Source of the DNA: an uncultured Clostridia bacterium
GTDB lineage: Bacteria; Bacillota; Clostridia; Peptostreptococcales; Anaerovoracaceae
Direction of reading: 5' to 3'
NCBI GenBank assembly: GCA_937889655.1
Contig: CALBZG010000139.1
Coordinates: 1-6,541 of the forward strand
Length of the DNA: 6,541 nucleotides
How positions within the stretch are numbered: the stretch's first letter is position 1; every line of letters starts with the position of its first letter. The notes under the pieces were generated by a model, which did not search any database, was not told where the DNA came from, and was given only the letters and a program-made list of their open reading frames with translations. A program made the position numbers and the translations under genes. Of this stretch, positions 5,169-6,541 are shown one piece after another.

Positions 5169-6541
5169 ATGAGAGCAATTTCGAAAAACAAGAGGATCAA
5201 TGTCACCGTAAATGGGAGAGTGGTCGAGGTTTACAGCGGCCTGACCATTTTACAGGCGCTGATCCAGGAAGACATCAATGTACCGCATCTATGTTACGAC
5301 ATCCGGTTGGAACGGGCCAACGGAGATTGCGGACTTTGTGTCGTGGAGCTTGGCGAGGGCAAGGAAAAAAGAGAAGTAAAATCCTGCCAGACTCCTATTG
5401 AAGAGGGCATGATCATTACTACCAACAGCGAAAGCCTGAAATCTTATAGAAAAATCAGGCTGGAACAGCTTTTATCAGATCATAATGCAGACTGCGTCGC
5501 ACCTTGCGTCAATACCTGCCCGGACAATGTGGACATTCAGAAGTATCTGCGCCATGTCCAGACAGGCAATTTCGAGGACGCCCTGATCACCATCAAAGAA
5601 ACCAACCCGTTTCCGCTGGTATGCGGACGTGTATGCCCACATCCATGCGAGGCCCAGTGCCGCCGCAGTCTGGTGGACGAACCTGTTGCCATCAACTTTG
5701 TGAAACGTTTCGTCGCGGATATGGACATCAGCAGTCAGACTCCATGGATGCCTAAAGTGAAGCCGCCTACGGGGAAAAGGATCGCTATCATCGGAGGAGG
5801 ACCATCAGGATTGACCGCCGCATATTACAGCGCCATTAATGGCCATGACGTCACGATTTTTGAACGCCAGCCCCACCTTGGCGGCATGATGCGCTATGGG
5901 ATTCCGGAATACCGTTTGCCGAAAGCCACGCTGGACAAGGAAATCGAACTGATCAGAAACCTCGGCGTCAAGATATTAACAGGGAAAGCGGTGGGGAACC
6001 ATGTCAGCCTGACCGATCTCCAAAAAGATTTCGACGCGGTGTATCTTGCCATCGGATCCTGGGGAGCCACGCCGATCCAGCTGGAAGGGATCTGGATGGG
6101 AATCCAGTATCTGGAACAAAACATCAAGGGTCTTGACACCAAGACAGGCAAAAATGTGGTAGTCATCGGCGGAGGCAACACAGCCATCGACTGCTCCAGG
6201 ACAGCACTTAGAAACGGTGCTGAAAAGGTCACGATTATATACAGAAGAACACGGGATGAAATGCCGGCAGAACCTTACGAAATCGAAGAAGCGCTGCATG
6301 AAGGGGTGGAAATGCAGTTCCTCATCTCTCCTGAAAAAATTGAGGCAAGGGGCGACAAAAAAGTGCTTCACTGCATCAAAATGAAACTCGGCGAACCGGA
6401 TCGCTCCGGCAGAAGAAGACCGATTCCGATTGAAGGAAGTCAGTTTGAAATCGAAGCCGATACCGTTATCGGGGCTATCGGACAAAGCACGGATACCCGA
6501 TTCCTTTACAATGACCTGCCGGTCAAGCTAAACGAGTACGG
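5169..6541 (+). CDS. 2Fe-2S ferredoxin-domain / GltD-like FAD-dependent NAD(P)H oxidoreductase (partial, runs off window end)
   Basis: The reading frame is open from the ATG at 5169 (AGCGGAGGA upstream, nine bases from GGAGG) to the window end: 457 codons, 3' end missing. Residues about 8-85 are a NuoG-like [2Fe-2S] domain with C42, C54, C57 and C73. H105 and C109 within SDHNADCVAPC resemble the His/Cys Fe-S region that follows in NuoG-type proteins. Cysteines C109, C113, C117 and then C152, C156, C160, C164 (VCGRVCPHPCEAQC) match the two-cluster [4Fe-4S] domain of GltD and dihydropyrimidine dehydrogenase. Residues 204 onward bind FAD (GGGPSG 209-214) and NAD(P)H (GGGNTA 334-339, YRRTRDEMPA 358-367), with DTVIGAIGQ at 431-439. 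It should shuttle electrons between NAD(P)H and Fe-S partners in the cytoplasm. Similar N-termini occur fused to or beside formate dehydrogenase or hydrogenase catalytic subunits, so the missing part may hold a further domain. Confidence 0.88.
   Translation, partial: MRAISKNKRINVTVNGRVVEVYSGLTILQALIQEDINVPHLCYDIRLERANGDCGLCVVELGEGKEKREVKSCQTPIEEGMIITTNSESLKSYRKIRLEQLLSDHNADCVAPCVNTCPDNVDIQKYLRHVQTGNFEDALITIKETNPFPLVCGRVCPHPCEAQCRRSLVDEPVAINFVKRFVADMDISSQTPWMPKVKPPTGKRIAIIGGGPSGLTAAYYSAINGHDVTIFERQPHLGGMMRYGIPEYRLPKATLDKEIELIRNLGVKILTGKAVGNHVSLTDLQKDFDAVYLAIGSWGATPIQLEGIWMGIQYLEQNIKGLDTKTGKNVVVIGGGNTAIDCSRTALRNGAEKVTIIYRRTRDEMPAEPYEIEEALHEGVEMQFLISPEKIEARGDKKVLHCIKMKLGEPDRSGRRRPIPIEGSQFEIEADTVIGAIGQSTDTRFLYNDLPVKLNEY

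Noticed and set aside
4978..5172. A 64-codon + strand open frame in the leader
   Set aside because: Its ATG falls inside the -10 box, there is no ribosome site, it reads through the terminator, and the protein has no recognisable features. The region is better explained as an untranslated leader.
5976..6485. A 169-codon - strand open frame
   Set aside because: It is antisense to the FAD/NAD(P)H module of the partial oxidoreductase, which has unmistakable motifs on the + strand.

Overview
The window most likely comes from an anaerobic, low-to-moderate-GC Firmicute (Clostridia-like). The evidence is a set of strong AGGAGG-type ribosome binding sites, TATAAT promoters and U-tailed terminators. 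The gene content agrees: a clostridial-style enoate reductase/TMADH-type flavoenzyme, a ferredoxin-GltD-type electron-transfer flavoprotein, and a secreted protein built from a copper-amine-oxidase N-terminal domain and a DUF4163/DUF3298 module. The organism is inferred; no rRNA or other marker gene is present.

Left part (1-2383, + strand): a thioredoxin-coupled-type arsenate reductase/LMW-phosphatase-fold protein (arsC-like) overlaps by 11 bases the start of a 631-residue FMN/4Fe-4S/FAD oxidoreductase of the 2,4-dienoyl-CoA reductase/trimethylamine dehydrogenase family. The overlap indicates one operon with coupled translation. Its upstream part is outside the window.

Middle (2384-4985): a hairpin terminator separates that operon from two convergent - strand envelope genes, each with its own promoter. 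One is a membrane-anchored SIMPL (DUF541) protein. The other is a secreted three-module protein: copper-amine-oxidase-like N-terminal domain, DUF4163/DUF3298 (PdaC/RsiV-like), and a C-terminal chagasin-type (I42) cysteine-protease-inhibitor domain. An AT-rich, palindrome-bearing divergent intergenic region follows.

Right part (about 4951-6541, + strand): a promoter, then a leader of about 180 nt carrying an intrinsic terminator and a competing alternative pairing, then a gene that runs off the window end. That gene encodes an N-terminal 2Fe-2S ferredoxin domain, 4Fe-4S motifs and a GltD-like FAD/NAD(P)H oxidoreductase module. Its leader looks like a cis-acting attenuator or riboswitch of a class I could not assign, and it is the most interesting non-coding element here.

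The two flanking redox units (+ strand) and the two envelope genes (- strand) have no obvious single shared pathway.
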